Below are positions 31,915 to 32,100 of a stretch of 32,100 nt of DNA, in pieces. Location of the stretch: the NCBI GenBank assembly GCA_002372815.1, contig DFIR01000012.1:1-32100 (forward strand), read 5' to 3'. The stretch's first letter is position 1. Each line of letters starts with the position of its first letter. The notes beneath the pieces were generated by a model that ran no database searches, was not told the origin of the DNA, and was given only the letters and a program-made list of their open reading frames with translations. This stretch comes from Lachnospiraceae bacterium UBA3692 (GTDB lineage: Bacteria > Bacillota > Clostridia > Lachnospirales > Lachnospiraceae). Made by a program: the position numbers and the translations under genes.

Positions 31915-32100
31915 ATGTATTGCCGAAAATGCGGGGAACAGCTGCCGAATGATGCGAAGTTCTGCAGGAAGTGCGGGACGATGGTGGAAGTCAAACAGGG
32001 CCTCACACAGGGGACGGTTCTCTGTGCGGGCCAGGAAACGTCTGGCCTGGAGGACCATCCGGAGGGCAATTCACACAGAGAACCGTCCCCTGTGCGAGCC
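31915..32100 (+). CDS. Zinc-ribbon protein, 3' end outside window
   Basis: An ATG at 31915 with GGGGGAG about 5 nt upstream starts a frame that stays open to the window edge (62 codons). The first 20 residues are a double CxxC zinc ribbon (CRKCGEQLPNDAKFCRKCG). Such N-terminal ribbons head many Firmicutes membrane and regulatory proteins. From residue 30 on, the frame runs through a composite REP element, so the following residues are repeat-derived (TQGTVLC, then HREPSPV). The protein may be interrupted, or the REP may be used as a linker. Function unknown. Confidence 0.6.
   Translation, partial: MYCRKCGEQLPNDAKFCRKCGTMVEVKQGLTQGTVLCAGQETSGLEDHPEGNSHREPSPVRA
32002..32098. repeat. Composite REP element, copy D (inverted, diverged)
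   Basis: Two inward-facing REP units (CTCACACAGGGGACGGTTCT and the complement type ending CTGTGCGAG) flank a more diverged spacer in the orientation of copy B. The element is nested in the open frame of the zinc-ribbon ORF. Confidence 0.8.

Noticed and set aside
28444..32098. Possible CRISPR array from the repeated GGGGACGGTTC units
   Set aside because: The repeats are inverted pairs with a shared spacer, more than 1 kb apart, and there are no cas genes. They are REP elements.

Overview
The window looks like the chromosome of an anaerobic, moderately GC-rich Firmicute, probably of the Clostridia. The signs are strong AGGAGG-type ribosome binding sites, a Fis-type sigma-54 activator of the AcoR kind, PDDEXK_2 (Rpn-type) nuclease genes, and many palindromic repeats built on GGGGACGGTTC that I associate with this group. 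No rRNA, tRNA, CRISPR array or phage gene was seen. The taxonomic placement is inference.

Left flank (1-1792): the 3' end of a hypothetical gene, a truncated Rpn nuclease gene with its promoter and leader, half a REP element, a bidirectional terminator, and a helically phased repeat plus palindrome. Centre (1793-28324): a roughly 26.5-kb acyl-CoA catabolic locus in two operons. A sigma-54-type activator gene (minus strand) diverges from operon A (3889-13191): family I CoA-transferase, crotonase, acyl-CoA dehydrogenase, MFS carrier, GntP-type permease, second CoA-transferase, second acyl-CoA dehydrogenase, terminator. A LysR gene (minus strand) diverges from operon B (14444-28324): MaoC hydratase, third acyl-CoA dehydrogenase, second GntP-type permease, two CaiB/BaiF CoA-transferases, acyl-CoA ligase, DASS-type anion carrier, two crotonases, an FMN nitronate-monooxygenase/FabK-like enzyme, two more CaiB/BaiF transferases, terminator. 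Right flank (28325-32100): a metallo-beta-lactamase-fold hydrolase, an intact Rpn nuclease gene, a flavodoxin-like gene and a zinc-ribbon ORF. Four copies of a ~97-bp composite REP element are spread about one per gene here.

The central genes make a coherent scheme. Carriers import one or more carboxylates. These are activated to CoA thioesters by CoA-transferases (two family I, four family III) or by an ATP-dependent ligase. They are then oxidised or reduced by acyl-CoA dehydrogenases and hydrated or isomerised by crotonases and MaoC. No electron-transfer flavoprotein, 3-hydroxyacyl-CoA dehydrogenase or thiolase is present, so electrons and carbon must leave through proteins encoded elsewhere. 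The layout recalls carnitine/crotonobetaine (CaiA-B-C-D) and caffeate or enoate reduction (CarA/CarC) systems but matches neither. The substrate cannot be read from the sequence. Two homologous Rpn copies in direct orientation bracket the locus, so it may be a mobile or deletable unit.
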